Source: Methanocella_A sp963769045 (lineage in GTDB: Archaea > Halobacteriota > Methanocellia > Methanocellales > Methanocellaceae). Taken from it: a stretch of DNA of 64,000 bases. Below are positions 17,120 to 25,233 of the stretch, in pieces. Numbering within the stretch: position 1 is the stretch's first letter; each line of letters starts with the position of its first letter. The notes beneath the pieces are model-generated. The model searched no databases. It was not told the origin of the DNA and saw only the letters and a program-made list of their open reading frames with translations. Made by a program: the position numbers and the translations under genes. The stretch spans positions 1 through 64,000 of the forward strand of contig CAVYKK010000005.1 of NCBI GenBank assembly GCA_963769045.1. Reading direction: 5' to 3'.

Positions 17120-18127
17120 ATGGACCTGATCGAGATCGACGGCTCTTATGGCGAAGGCGGCGGGCAGATTCTCCGCTCGGCCATTGCAGTTTCGGCGATC
17201 ACCGGCCGGGGCGTCAGGATACGGGATATACGCAAGAACCGGCCGCGTCCGGGGCTCGGCATCCAGCACATCAAGTCCATCGAACTGGCTGGCCGTATGA
17301 CCGATGCCAGCATCGAAGGGCTCTCCCAGGGGTCCACGTCGATCACGTTTATCCCGGGGGAAATCCGCGGAGGAGAATATTCGCTTGACCTGGGGACCGC
17401 CGGCAGCATTTCGCTGGTCCTCCAGAGCGTTACGCCCATCGCTGCTTACGCGCCTTCGACGATCACGTTCCACATCACTGGCGGCACGGACGTCCGGTGG
17501 TCGCCTACGGTCGACTATTTCCAGAACGTCACCCTGCCTGCACTCCGCTCATTTGGTTTCAAGGGGGAGCTCCGTATCGAGAACCGTGGCTTTTTTCCTG
17601 TCGGGGGCGGCAGGGTCACTGCTGTGATCGAGCCTGCCCGGCTGCATGGTGTTACTGCGGAATCGCCGGCGCCGCCATCGGTCCGGGGCATATCCGCATC
17701 GTCCCGTCTGCCTCCCCATGTGGCTCGAAGACAGGCGGAATCAGCGCAAAAATATCTCGAGGGCATGGGCATAGAGGTTTCCGGCATCAGCCTTGAGGCA
17801 CGGAACGACCGTTCGACCGGCTCGAGCATAACTCTGTTCAGCGGCTTCCTGGGGGGCAGTGCGCTGGGCGAGCGGGGGTTGCCGGCCGAAAAGGTCGGCG
17901 CGGAAGCGGCGGCGATCATTGCCAACGAGATTGAATCGGGGGCGGCTGTCGATCCGTTCCTGTGCGACCAGCTCATCACCTTTATGGCACTGTCGGAAGG
18001 GCCTTCTGTCATCACGACGGGCAGTGTCACCTCTCATGCGGTGACGAACATGTGGATCATGGAAAAGATGACCGGCAGGCGTTTTACCGTAGAAAAAAGC
18101 AGGGTCGTCTGCATCAGATCTGTATGA
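17120..18127 (+). CDS. rtcA: RNA 3'-terminal phosphate cyclase
   Basis: This 335-residue enzyme converts RNA 3'-phosphate ends to 2',3'-cyclic phosphate using ATP. The N-terminus DGSYGEGGGQILRSAIA is the hallmark of the family. RENRPRPGLG-like IRKNRPRPGLGIQH follows, and a His near the C-terminus in SVTSHAVTNMWIME matches the adenylated His region. It converges on kptA with a 14-base overlap, so two RNA-end enzymes share a 3' junction. Confidence 0.93.
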   Translation: MDLIEIDGSYGEGGGQILRSAIAVSAITGRGVRIRDIRKNRPRPGLGIQHIKSIELAGRMTDASIEGLSQGSTSITFIPGEIRGGEYSLDLGTAGSISLVLQSVTPIAAYAPSTITFHITGGTDVRWSPTVDYFQNVTLPALRSFGFKGELRIENRGFFPVGGGRVTAVIEPARLHGVTAESPAPPSVRGISASSRLPPHVARRQAESAQKYLEGMGIEVSGISLEARNDRSTGSSITLFSGFLGGSALGERGLPAEKVGAEAAAIIANEIESGAAVDPFLCDQLITFMALSEGPSVITTGSVTSHAVTNMWIMEKMTGRRFTVEKSRVVCIRSV

Positions 18128-18746
18128 AGGCCGGCGGCACCTGCAGCGCGAGGCAGACAGGCCCGGCGTCCAGTATACGGATGCCGTTTTCCTGCGCTTT
18201 CCTGGCGTTGACCGAGATGATCACCGGGTGCTCGGTGCGGATGCACGCGACTTTAACGGCTTCCTCGATGCTCTTGCTCAAGTGCACATAATGCTGGTTT
18301 ACAGGCTTCAGGCCGATCTCCAGTATGCGGTCGGCTTCCTCTTCGCTGGTGCCGTAATAAAGCTCGTCGTAGTCGGCGTCAGGGAAGTCCAGGGCTATCT
18401 CGACCGAGTGGCCGTACCTTGCCCGTACCATGTCACCGTCGCGCTCGTAGCGGCCTTTATCGTCCGTGTCGAACATGGCCTCCACATGGTATGGCCGGGC
18501 CCAGGGATACTTACGCTCGATGACCTTGATGAGGTCTTCCAGCCGTACCCATCCCTGCTCGTCCATCTCGATGCCGAGGTCGCCGGGGAAATGCCGCAGC
18601 GCGCCGGAAATGATCTTGCCGAGTTTCTCAGCCTTGTAGCTCGAGAGGACAAACCTGCCCGGATTACCGCAACTGCACTCGGCACCCCTGAAATATCCGT
18701 GGACGGGGCACTGCTTGATTTCGCTGGGCTGTTCGATCTTTTCCAT
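18114..18746 (-). CDS. kptA: RNA 2'-phosphotransferase (Tpt1/KptA)
   Basis: This 210-residue NAD-dependent enzyme removes 2'-phosphates from RNA, yielding ADP-ribose 1'',2''-cyclic phosphate. Family motifs are KIISGALRHFP (about 44), RYGHSVEIALDFP, YYGTSEEEADRILEIGL and the VHLSKSIEEAVKVA region. The N-terminal C-x2-H and C-x-C set (CPVHGYFRGAECSCG) forms a zinc-binding extension known in archaeal members. The gene faces rtcA, suggesting a local RNA repair or processing pair. Confidence 0.92.
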   Translation of the reverse strand: MEKIEQPSEIKQCPVHGYFRGAECSCGNPGRFVLSSYKAEKLGKIISGALRHFPGDLGIEMDEQGWVRLEDLIKVIERKYPWARPYHVEAMFDTDDKGRYERDGDMVRARYGHSVEIALDFPDADYDELYYGTSEEEADRILEIGLKPVNQHYVHLSKSIEEAVKVACIRTEHPVIISVNARKAQENGIRILDAGPVCLALQVPPAFIQI

Positions 18747-18992
18747 GTTGACACCCGGTTGGCCTGTAAGTTATTGGGTAATGATTATCGAAACCATTGC
18801 GTTGATTTGAAATATACTTTATGTCTCGGGACATGCGCCTGCCTGCCGCGAAGCCGATGGCGCCACATGCCTTAACATATGGCGATAGCCGTGCCATGTG
18901 TCAACATGGCAACATATTGCCTTAAATACCTGAAGTATACCTATTATACCGGATAGAGCCAGTGATCGGCTGGCTACCGGAGAAAAAATCAT

Positions 18993-19877
18993 ATGTTTCT
19001 GGACGATATCGGCAAAGCCTTAAAGTTCCTCGCCGAGTGCTTCAAGATGATAGTGGAAGAGCCGAAACTGCTCCTGCCTTCCCTGTTATCGGTCGTATTC
19101 GGCTTCTTCATGAGCCTGATTGTCATCGTGCCCTTCATCTTCATGGGCCTGTTAGGTAAGGTCGGGTTCTTCGTGTTCGGCGGGTTCGCGCTGGTCGCGC
19201 TGTTCGTCAGCTTCGCGTTCAGCTACTTCTTCATGGGCGCCTCTGCACATGCAGTGTACCAGCATGTGAAGTTCGGCAAGTCCTCGCTCGGGGAGGCGTT
19301 CAACCGGGCGCTGGGCAGCATCGCGACTCTGCTGCTGCTTGCGGCTACAGCCGCCGTCATCCAGATGGTCGTCAACATGTTGAAGAACCAGGGCGGCCGG
19401 AGCCGCGGTGGCCTGATCGTCGGCCTCATCGCTTCGCTGGCCGGAGACGTCATCCGCGAGGGCTGGGACATCGCTGTCCGGCTGCTCGTCCCGGTGGCCG
19501 TCATCGCGGGGCTCGGCTACATGGACACCATGAAGAAGTCCTTCGATATCGTGCGGAACAACTTTGTGATCATAGGCGCAGGCGAGGTCGCCATCAGGAT
19601 ACTGAACGGCGTCATCGGCTTCTTCGGCACCATGTTCTCGATACTAATCGCCCTCGGCATATTCTTCATAGCCGAACAGACTATCGGCTGGACCTGGGCG
19701 CTCGGGATGGCGCTGCCTGTAGCCTTCGTGCTGATCTCGCTGGTGTCGACTCTCAACCTGTTCATCCGGACATCGTACTACACGCTGGTCTACATCTGGG
19801 CTGAAGAGAGCACAATGCACGGCCAACAGGGTCCTGTCGTCGCGCCAGCGCCCATACAACACGCGTTCAACCTGTAA
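18993..19877 (+). CDS. Integral membrane protein, DUF6159-like
   Basis: This 294-residue protein has six or so membrane segments and a Gly/Arg-rich cytoplasmic loop (NQGGRSRGG). It contains YMDTMKKSFDIVRNNFVIIGAGE and ends in a soluble tail with a Pro/Ala-rich stretch. The pattern resembles DUF6159 proteins of archaea and bacteria, for which no function is known. A TATA-like CTATTATACC lies at about 18940-18950. Confidence 0.65.
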   Translation: MFLDDIGKALKFLAECFKMIVEEPKLLLPSLLSVVFGFFMSLIVIVPFIFMGLLGKVGFFVFGGFALVALFVSFAFSYFFMGASAHAVYQHVKFGKSSLGEAFNRALGSIATLLLLAATAAVIQMVVNMLKNQGGRSRGGLIVGLIASLAGDVIREGWDIAVRLLVPVAVIAGLGYMDTMKKSFDIVRNNFVIIGAGEVAIRILNGVIGFFGTMFSILIALGIFFIAEQTIGWTWALGMALPVAFVLISLVSTLNLFIRTSYYTLVYIWAEESTMHGQQGPVVAPAPIQHAFNL

Positions 19878-19910
19878 ACATATAAGTAAGTACCAGTCAA
19901 ATGTAAAAAG

Positions 19911-19979
19911 AGCTCTCCTGTCGGTCATGCGCACGCGCGCAGACGCCTGCACGGCCTGTAACGGAGAGCCATTCCTTTT
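19911..19979. terminator. Bidirectional terminator with alternating CG tract
   Basis: GCTCTCC (19912-19918) pairs with GGAGAGC (19962-19968). An A-run precedes the stem and a T-run (19975-19979) follows it, so it can terminate transcription from either side. Inside the loop lies a 16-nt alternating purine-pyrimidine tract (19925-19940). It separates two convergent genes. Confidence 0.65.
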
Positions 19980-19995
19980 TATTATCCACCGGCTA

Positions 19996-21177
19996 TTAAG
20001 AGAATGATTTCGCGATCTGCGCGACGGCGCTAACCAGCAAGTCGACCTCTTCCTTCGTACTGTAGCATGCGAAGGATGCCCGGGCCGAGCCGGTGATGCA
20101 CAGTCTCGCCAGCGCCGTCTGGGCGCAGTGCTGGCCGCTTCGGACGCATATTTTCTTTGTCTCGTCAAGGATCATGGCTACGTCATGCGGGTTGACGTTC
20201 TCGACGTTGAACGAGACAAGCGAAGCCCGTTCCTTCGGCCCGTAGATCTCGACTTGCGGGATTTCGGACAGACGGCGTGCGCACTCGCGTGCGAGGGCGT
20301 TCACATGGGCTTCGATGTCTCTCACCCCGAGGGCTTTGACGTATTCCACGCCCCGTCCCAGCCCGATCACGCCCGGTATGTTGGGCGTCCCGTACTCGAA
20401 CCGTGAGGGAATGTCGTCAAAGGTAAACGAGCCTGTGGTGACTGTATGCACCGTGCCCCCGCCGACGAAAACCGGCTGGAGCTGCTCCGGTTCCTTCATG
20501 TAAAGAATGCCCGTACCCTGGGGCCCCAGCAGGCCTTTGTGGCCCGGCATACAGACGTAGTCGCATCCCAGCGCCGTTAAGTCCAGCGGCATCTCCCCGG
20601 CTGACTGGGCCGCGTCAACAAGGAACTTAGCATTATGCTTTTTAGCGATCTTCGCTACCGCCCGGATGTCCTGTACTGACCCGAAAAAGTTCGAGATGTG
20701 ATTGATCGCGATCAGCTTCGTCCGGTCCGTCATCGCTTTCTCGATAGCGTCCGGCGGGACAATGCCCCTGTCATCCGAATCGACCACGGTCACCTCCACA
20801 CCCTTTTCACGCAGCCTGATCCATGGCAGCAGGTTGCTGTGATGCTCTACCACCGTGGTGATCACGTGATCACCCTTACGCCATTCCGTCCCGCAAGCGA
20901 CCATGTTGATGCTCTCGGTAGTATTTCGCGTAAAGACGACATCACGCGAGGGCACGTTGAAGAATCCCGCCACCGCCTCTCGCGCATCCTCGTATTTCTC
21001 CGTGGTCTTCCGGGACAGACGATGTGCTCCTCTGCCATAGCTGCCGCCATATTTAGTGAAGTACTCTTCCATCGCTGCGACCACCGGCAGTGGCTTCTGC
21101 GAAGTGGCGGCACTGTCCAGGTAAATGACCTCTTTGAGGACGGGGAAGTCCTCGCGAACCTTATAGACGTCGTACAT
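19996..21177 (-). CDS. sufS: Cysteine desulfurase, SufS-like
   Basis: This 393-residue PLP enzyme liberates sulfur from cysteine. It has the PLP lysine in MPGHKGLLGPQGTGILY (about residue 222), VVEHHSNLLPW with the cofactor-stacking His, and the active-site Cys in RSGQHCAQ (about 357). ATG 21177 is preferred because GAGG lies 9 bases upstream; a TTG at 21192 is less likely. It lies 34 bases downstream of a small sulfur-carrier-like gene, suggesting that it loads sulfur onto that protein. Confidence 0.92.
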   Translation of the reverse strand: MYDVYKVREDFPVLKEVIYLDSAATSQKPLPVVAAMEEYFTKYGGSYGRGAHRLSRKTTEKYEDAREAVAGFFNVPSRDVVFTRNTTESINMVACGTEWRKGDHVITTVVEHHSNLLPWIRLREKGVEVTVVDSDDRGIVPPDAIEKAMTDRTKLIAINHISNFFGSVQDIRAVAKIAKKHNAKFLVDAAQSAGEMPLDLTALGCDYVCMPGHKGLLGPQGTGILYMKEPEQLQPVFVGGGTVHTVTTGSFTFDDIPSRFEYGTPNIPGVIGLGRGVEYVKALGVRDIEAHVNALARECARRLSEIPQVEIYGPKERASLVSFNVENVNPHDVAMILDETKKICVRSGQHCAQTALARLCITGSARASFACYSTKEEVDLLVSAVAQIAKSFS

Positions 21178-21211
21178 CTTATACTGCCTCAAAACAGGAC
21201 GCCCGGACGCG

Positions 21212-21421
21212 TCAGCCCCCGGACACCACCCTCATCACTTCAATGGCGCCGTCGCCCGCTACCTTCGAGTCAAAGGGCACCGGCACGCCTTCCCGGAAGA
21301 CTACCACTGTCTCCGGGTTGATATTTAATGTCGCCAGCAGGTCATAATAGTTGCTGTCGCCTGGCAGGTCGACCTCCCGGTCCTCCATCCGGCCGGAGTA
21401 CACCCTGACCCGCAGCCGCAG
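21212..21421 (-). CDS. MoaD/ThiS-like ubiquitin-fold sulfur carrier (SAMP type)
   Basis: This protein of about 69 residues has the beta-grasp pattern and ends exactly in Gly-Gly (VVSGG), the feature activated in MoaD, ThiS and archaeal SAMP proteins. A complete first strand (LRLRVRVYSGR) requires starting upstream of GTG 21403. The only candidate before the previous stop is CTG 21421, with GAGGGG a few bases upstream. If GTG is used, the first strand is truncated. The cysteine desulfurase follows. It could supply sulfur to tRNA thiolation, molybdopterin (see MobB-MoaE) or protein tagging. Confidence 0.78.
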   Translation of the reverse strand: MRLRVRVYSGRMEDREVDLPGDSNYYDLLATLNINPETVVVFREGVPVPFDSKVAGDGAIEVMRVVSGG

Positions 21422-21422
21422 C

Positions 21423-21617
21423 TTATATCCCCTCTCTCTTTTTCAGCTTCGAGGTCACGCCCGGCTCCCCGGGCGCCGTCTCCTTCTCGTAGTCCTGGTT
21501 TAGCCTCTCTGGATGCGCGAGGTCTTCCGCGTTCTCGTCGAGGATCTTCATGTCTTTTTCATATTCCTTCTCCGAGCCCTTCCTCTCGATGTCGCGTTTC
21601 TTAAACTTTCCAGACAT
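21423..21617 (-). CDS. Small charged protein, unknown function
   Basis: This 64-residue hydrophilic protein is rich in Lys and Glu with no hydrophobic core, so it may be disordered or RNA-binding. ATG 21617 leads a run that includes SGKFKKRDIERKG. It ends immediately before the sulfur-carrier gene and probably heads that operon. I do not recognise a family. Confidence 0.55.
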   Translation of the reverse strand: MSGKFKKRDIERKGSEKEYEKDMKILDENAEDLAHPERLNQDYEKETAPGEPGVTSKLKKREGI

Positions 21618-21732
21618 GCTAAATCACTGATAGATAATATCGCGTGGAATGAATAAAACACTTATGGAATGTCGGCCGCGGCCTGCGGCGAGAATGAAGA
21701 CAGCTATCAAGGGAGTTGAGACTGCCATAAAT

Positions 21733-21740
21733 TTTAAATA
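21733..21740 (+). promoter_or_regulatory. TATA box of tRNA-Ser
   Basis: TTTAAATA, part of a longer AT-rich run, lies about 40 bases before the tRNA. This distance fits an archaeal promoter with a short 5' leader removed by RNase P. Confidence 0.6.
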
Positions 21741-21779
21741 CCTCCCCGCATGTAAAGGGATGAGAGGACTTCTCGCGTT

Positions 21780-21861
21780 GCCGGGGTACTCTAACGGTAA
21801 GGGACTGGTCTCGAAAACCAGCGGTCGCAAGGCCTTAGGAGTTCAAGTCTCCTCTCCGGCG
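21780..21861 (+). tRNA. tRNA-Ser (CGA anticodon)
   Basis: The 5' and 3' acceptor arms, GCCGGGG and CTCCGGC, pair over 7 bp with a G discriminator. The anticodon stem CTGGT/ACCAG encloses the loop CTCGAAA, giving anticodon CGA (codon UCG). A long variable arm (GGTC-GCAA-GGCC) marks a class II tRNA. The T stem AGGAG/CTCCT encloses TTCAAGT. CCA is not encoded. Confidence 0.95.
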
Positions 21862-22231
21862 CTAAAGACTTTTGAAGGCTCCCGGGAACTTTCTAAAAAA
21901 GTTCCCTGGGTCTCGACACCCGCACATGTGCCGAAGGCACCGTTTTAAGGATCGTTTTTGAAGGGGTGCAAGGGGGGACTTTTTCCCAAAAAGTTCCCCC
22001 TGTACACCTGCCCGAACAATAATTGTCACATTGGTTATTCCATAAGTACAGCCCATCTGCTCGCCTGCCCTCACGCACGTGCGCACCCCACAGCCGGGCA
22101 ATATAGTCCTCCGGCGGCCTGCATGGATGCTATTTCCCGCCCGTGTTAAAACCCATGGCAGGGCCTAGATGTTTTGATTTCGCATTCTTTAGCACTTGAT
22201 TATTTGTATACACCATCCGATCATCATACCT
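21862..22231. repeat. Paired hairpin modules downstream of tRNA-Ser
   Basis: Two related modules follow the tRNA. Each begins TTTGAAGG, then an inverted repeat built on GGGAACTTT/AAAGTTCCC (about 21881-21910) or GGGGGACTTTTT/AAAAAGTTCCCCC (about 21974-22005), then ACACC. No gene is visible. A 15-nt alternating tract (22072-22086, CACGCACGTGCGCAC) lies further on. A TATA-like TATTTGTATAC near 22201 probably serves the methyltransferase. Confidence 0.65.
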
Positions 22232-22975
22232 ATGGATTGCTACGAGGGCTTTGCCGGCAGGTTCGACAGGCTGATGGAATGGGATAAACGACGGTCCCGC
22301 GAAGAGCCCTTTTTTAAGCGCTTAGTCGATCAAGGCATGCGCACCTTTCTCGACTGCCATTGCGGCACGGGCTTTCACTGTGCCCTGCTCACCGAAATGG
22401 GCTGCAGCGTGGAGGGCGTAGACGTATCGCCGCACATGCTGAAGGTTGCGTCAAAGAACCTGCAGGCCAGGGGCCTGGAAGTCCCGATGCGACTGTGCGA
22501 CGTGAAGGAAATGCAGCCGGACCGTCAGTTCGACTGTGTCCTATCCATGGGCAACTCGCTGCCCCACGAGTTCGGCGATGAGAACCTGCTCCGGTCCCTG
22601 CAGCGCATGTACGAGGCACTCAAGCCCTGCGGCCGGTGCGTGGTGCACATCGAGAACTTCGACCGCCTCTATGCGGACGGCGACCGGTTTATCCCTTCTC
22701 GTTTCTCCCGTAAAAAGAAAGGCGCCGAGGCATTCATCTTCGCCATCGACTACTTCGAGGACCTGGTAGTGTTCAACATCCTGTCGATCATCGAGGAGAA
22801 CGGCTTACCCAGGTTCAACGTCGACGTGATCGAATATAACCCTGTGTCCTGCGAAAAGATGAGGGCATTGCTGCAACAGGCGGGATTCAGGGACCTGGCG
22901 ATTTATGGGGACTTCCACATGACGCCGCTTGAAGAGAGCGAAAGCTACGATGCCATTTTCGTCGCTCGAAAGTAG
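22232..22975 (+). CDS. SAM-dependent methyltransferase (class I)
   Basis: This protein of about 247 residues has a Rossmann methyltransferase fold. Motif I is FLDCHCGTGFHCALL (about 38-52), with the acidic residue in VEGVDVSPHML binding the ribose of SAM. Post-I and motif IV-like DCVLSMGNSLPH follow. The substrate cannot be told; the glycine-sarcosine methyltransferase-like group is one possibility. ATG 22232 (MDCYEGFAG) lies about 28 bases after a TATA-like site, so the message may be leaderless. Confidence 0.82.
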   Translation: MDCYEGFAGRFDRLMEWDKRRSREEPFFKRLVDQGMRTFLDCHCGTGFHCALLTEMGCSVEGVDVSPHMLKVASKNLQARGLEVPMRLCDVKEMQPDRQFDCVLSMGNSLPHEFGDENLLRSLQRMYEALKPCGRCVVHIENFDRLYADGDRFIPSRFSRKKKGAEAFIFAIDYFEDLVVFNILSIIEENGLPRFNVDVIEYNPVSCEKMRALLQQAGFRDLAIYGDFHMTPLEESESYDAIFVARK

Positions 22976-22993
22976 AGGACACGGAGGTTTGCG

Positions 22994-23152
22994 AGAGGGC
23001 ACAGAGCTCAGCACAGAGGTCACAGAGGCCACAGAGGTATTCACAGAGGCTTGTTTTTAAAATAGGGCTCACATTATAGCCGTTTTCTTTAAATAACCTC
23101 TGTGTCGTCCTCTGTGACCTCTGTGACCTCTGTGCTGAGCTCTGTGCCCTCT
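22994..23152. repeat. Long inverted repeat of CACAGAGG units (R1)
   Basis: Two 57-base arms (22994-23050 and 23096-23152) are inverted copies with only about five differences. Each arm is made of a CACAGAGG-type unit repeated every 8-10 bases and includes CACAGAGCTCAGCACAGAGG. The spacer is 45 bases. It fills the gap between two convergent genes. Confidence 0.92.
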
Positions 23153-23170
23153 AAGAAAACCTCTGTGACC

Positions 23171-24085
23171 TCATGGAGCAACGAGGCGCATGATGCCTGA
23201 AAACACTTTGATCTTCTCTTCCATGTCTGGCAGGCCGTCGATATGCAGCTCGATGTCCTGCGGCCCTTCGGCGCCGAGGCCGAGCTCGCAGGCGCGCCTG
23301 ATCTGAGGCTGGTCCCACGGGCTTTTCTCCTGGATATCCGCCTTCGTCCCGAGAGCCTTCATGATTGACAGCCCGATGATGTCGTTGGCGACAACGTCAC
23401 GTGAGCCGACGACCAGCCCGGGCTGGAATGTCTCGCCCATGAACGGTCCGCCCCTTACCATGACACTGGTGCCGTCCATGACCACGAAATCGGGCCGGAG
23501 CGCGAGATTAGCCTCCGCAATCATGCTCCCGAACGCCGGTTCCTCATAGTTCTTTTCGTGGAGCTTGTCCAGTCTGTCCACGGGCCTGACCATGCCCAGC
23601 GTGTTCTTCAGCCCCATGGAATAGACGGCGATCTTGTGCGCTTTGATCACGGGCACGCTCACGATGTAGTCCGCTTCTTTCGCGAGTTTCGACACGCTGA
23701 ACCCGCCGGCCCAGCCGGTAGCGCCGCGGGGCCGCACTTTTGTCCAGCCGGCCGCTTCGAGGTCGACTGCCTCAGCGCCGGCATGCCTGGCTGTATCGTA
23801 GATGCCTGTCGCCTTCATGTACTCGATGGTGTCGCCCCAGTACACGCTCCTGTCGCCGACGATGACTCTGCCTGCGCCCTGCTCCCGCAGCAGGGAAACC
23901 ACTGCCGACACCACGGCCGGATTGGTGGTCGCAGGGCACGGGTCGTCAGAGTTCACGTTCGGCTTGACAAGGACGGTGGAGCCCCGCCTGATAAAGCCCA
24001 GCCCGCCTGCCATGGCGACCGCCGCCCGCACGCTGTCCTCGACGCTCTTCCCTTTCGATACTCCTGTTTTTGCCCTGTCCGCCAT
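23171..24085 (-). CDS. DUF362 family protein
   Basis: This 304-residue protein matches DUF362. It has VLVKPNVNSDDPCPATTNP near residue 38, VPVIKAHKIAVYSMGLKNTLG in the middle and DFVVMDGTSVMVRGGP. The family often occurs near FeS proteins and its activity is unclear. No ferredoxin domain is fused here. Its promoter region is shared divergently with the prenyl synthase (24086-24234), which has AT-rich TATA-like runs on both strands. Confidence 0.82.
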   Translation of the reverse strand: MADRAKTGVSKGKSVEDSVRAAVAMAGGLGFIRRGSTVLVKPNVNSDDPCPATTNPAVVSAVVSLLREQGAGRVIVGDRSVYWGDTIEYMKATGIYDTARHAGAEAVDLEAAGWTKVRPRGATGWAGGFSVSKLAKEADYIVSVPVIKAHKIAVYSMGLKNTLGMVRPVDRLDKLHEKNYEEPAFGSMIAEANLALRPDFVVMDGTSVMVRGGPFMGETFQPGLVVGSRDVVANDIIGLSIMKALGTKADIQEKSPWDQPQIRRACELGLGAEGPQDIELHIDGLPDMEEKIKVFSGIMRLVAP

Positions 24086-24234
24086 GCCATCACCGATTCA
24101 GCCGAGGTAATCGACCTCGAAATGCGAACAATAGTATAAAAATATGTCACTTTATATTTAATCCATAGAATATAAAGTTGCTACCGCTAGAGCAAACTAT
24201 TATATCCTGATGGGATTCTTATTCAGATAGTACT

Positions 24235-25179
24235 ATGACCACTACCTCCGGTGAAATCGAGAAATTGCTGGAGAGCCGGGGCGCATTGATAGAGCGGGAG
24301 TTAAGCCTGCTGTCCGTCAGGATCGAGCCTCCGGAGCTCGCAGAAGTTGTCCGGTATGCGCTGTCACAACGCGGCAAAAAGGTGCGGGCATCGATGCTGA
24401 CGATAGCATGCGAGGCAGTCGGCGGTTCGCTTACCCGGGCCTTGATTCCGGCGCTTATGGTGGAGATGGTCCACAACACGTCCCTCATCCTTGACGACGT
24501 CATCGACGCATCTGACATGCGGCGGGGTCGGAAGACGATCAACTCCCGCTGGGGGAACAATATGGCGCTCCTCGCCTGCGATGCGATGCTCGCGCTGGCC
24601 ATCCGGCAGGCCGCGAAGACGGACGTGAAGCTTTCTACAGCAATCATCACGTGTGCCTCCGACTCGCTGCTCAACCTCGCCGAGGGCGAGGCGATGGAGC
24701 TGATCCGGAAGGATTTCACCAGTGCAGACTACTTCAGGATCGCCGATAACAAGACAGCGGCGCTGTTCCGTGCCTCAGCGGAGGTAGGCGCGCTCGTCGG
24801 CGGCGGCAGCGACGCGGAAGTGGCCGCGCTGCGTGAATATGGCCGCAACATCGGTATGGCCTTCCAGATCCGGGACGACGTGCTCGACTTCAGGCAGGAC
24901 GGCGAGGACACCGGCAAGCCCGCGCTCATCGACCTGAAAATGGACCGTCCTACACTGGTACTGCTGCTGGCCAGGGATAACGGGCTGCCCCGCGAGAGGA
25001 TGCTGTCAATGAGCCGCGAAGAGCTCCTCCGGGAACTGGCGCCGTACCTGGACAGTGCCGATGCCGTCGCTCGCGAGTACGTGGAGGCCGCAAAAGCAAG
25101 CCTCAGGCCTGTCAAAGATAGCCATTCAAAGCAAATGCTCATGGCGCTGGCCGATTTCGTGATCGACCGCAATAAATAA
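24235..25179 (+). CDS. idsA: Isoprenyl diphosphate synthase (GGPP/GFPP type)
   Basis: This 314-residue trans-prenyltransferase makes C20 or C25 chains for archaeal ether lipids. The first Asp-rich motif is LILDDVIDASDMRRG (about residue 88) and the second is AFQIRDDVLDFRQDGEDTGKP (about 205). Residues before the first motif (MVHNTSL) set chain length, but the product cannot be read with certainty. The stop codon lies in the end of hairpin R2. Confidence 0.9.
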   Translation: MTTTSGEIEKLLESRGALIERELSLLSVRIEPPELAEVVRYALSQRGKKVRASMLTIACEAVGGSLTRALIPALMVEMVHNTSLILDDVIDASDMRRGRKTINSRWGNNMALLACDAMLALAIRQAAKTDVKLSTAIITCASDSLLNLAEGEAMELIRKDFTSADYFRIADNKTAALFRASAEVGALVGGGSDAEVAALREYGRNIGMAFQIRDDVLDFRQDGEDTGKPALIDLKMDRPTLVLLLARDNGLPRERMLSMSREELLRELAPYLDSADAVAREYVEAAKASLRPVKDSHSKQMLMALADFVIDRNK

Positions 25180-25233
25180 GCATTGGACACAAAGGGCCCT
25201 TTGTGCCCTTAGTGCCCTTTGTGTCCAATGCTT
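25178..25233. terminator. Hairpin R2 enclosing two convergent stop codons
   Basis: A perfect 20-bp stem (25178-25197 with 25214-25233) starts AAGCATTGGACAC and closes on a 16-base loop. The stop codons of idsA (25177-25179) and the opposing gene (25232-25234) fall at its two ends. It is likely a shared bidirectional terminator and belongs to the CACAAAGG hairpin family. Confidence 0.88.
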
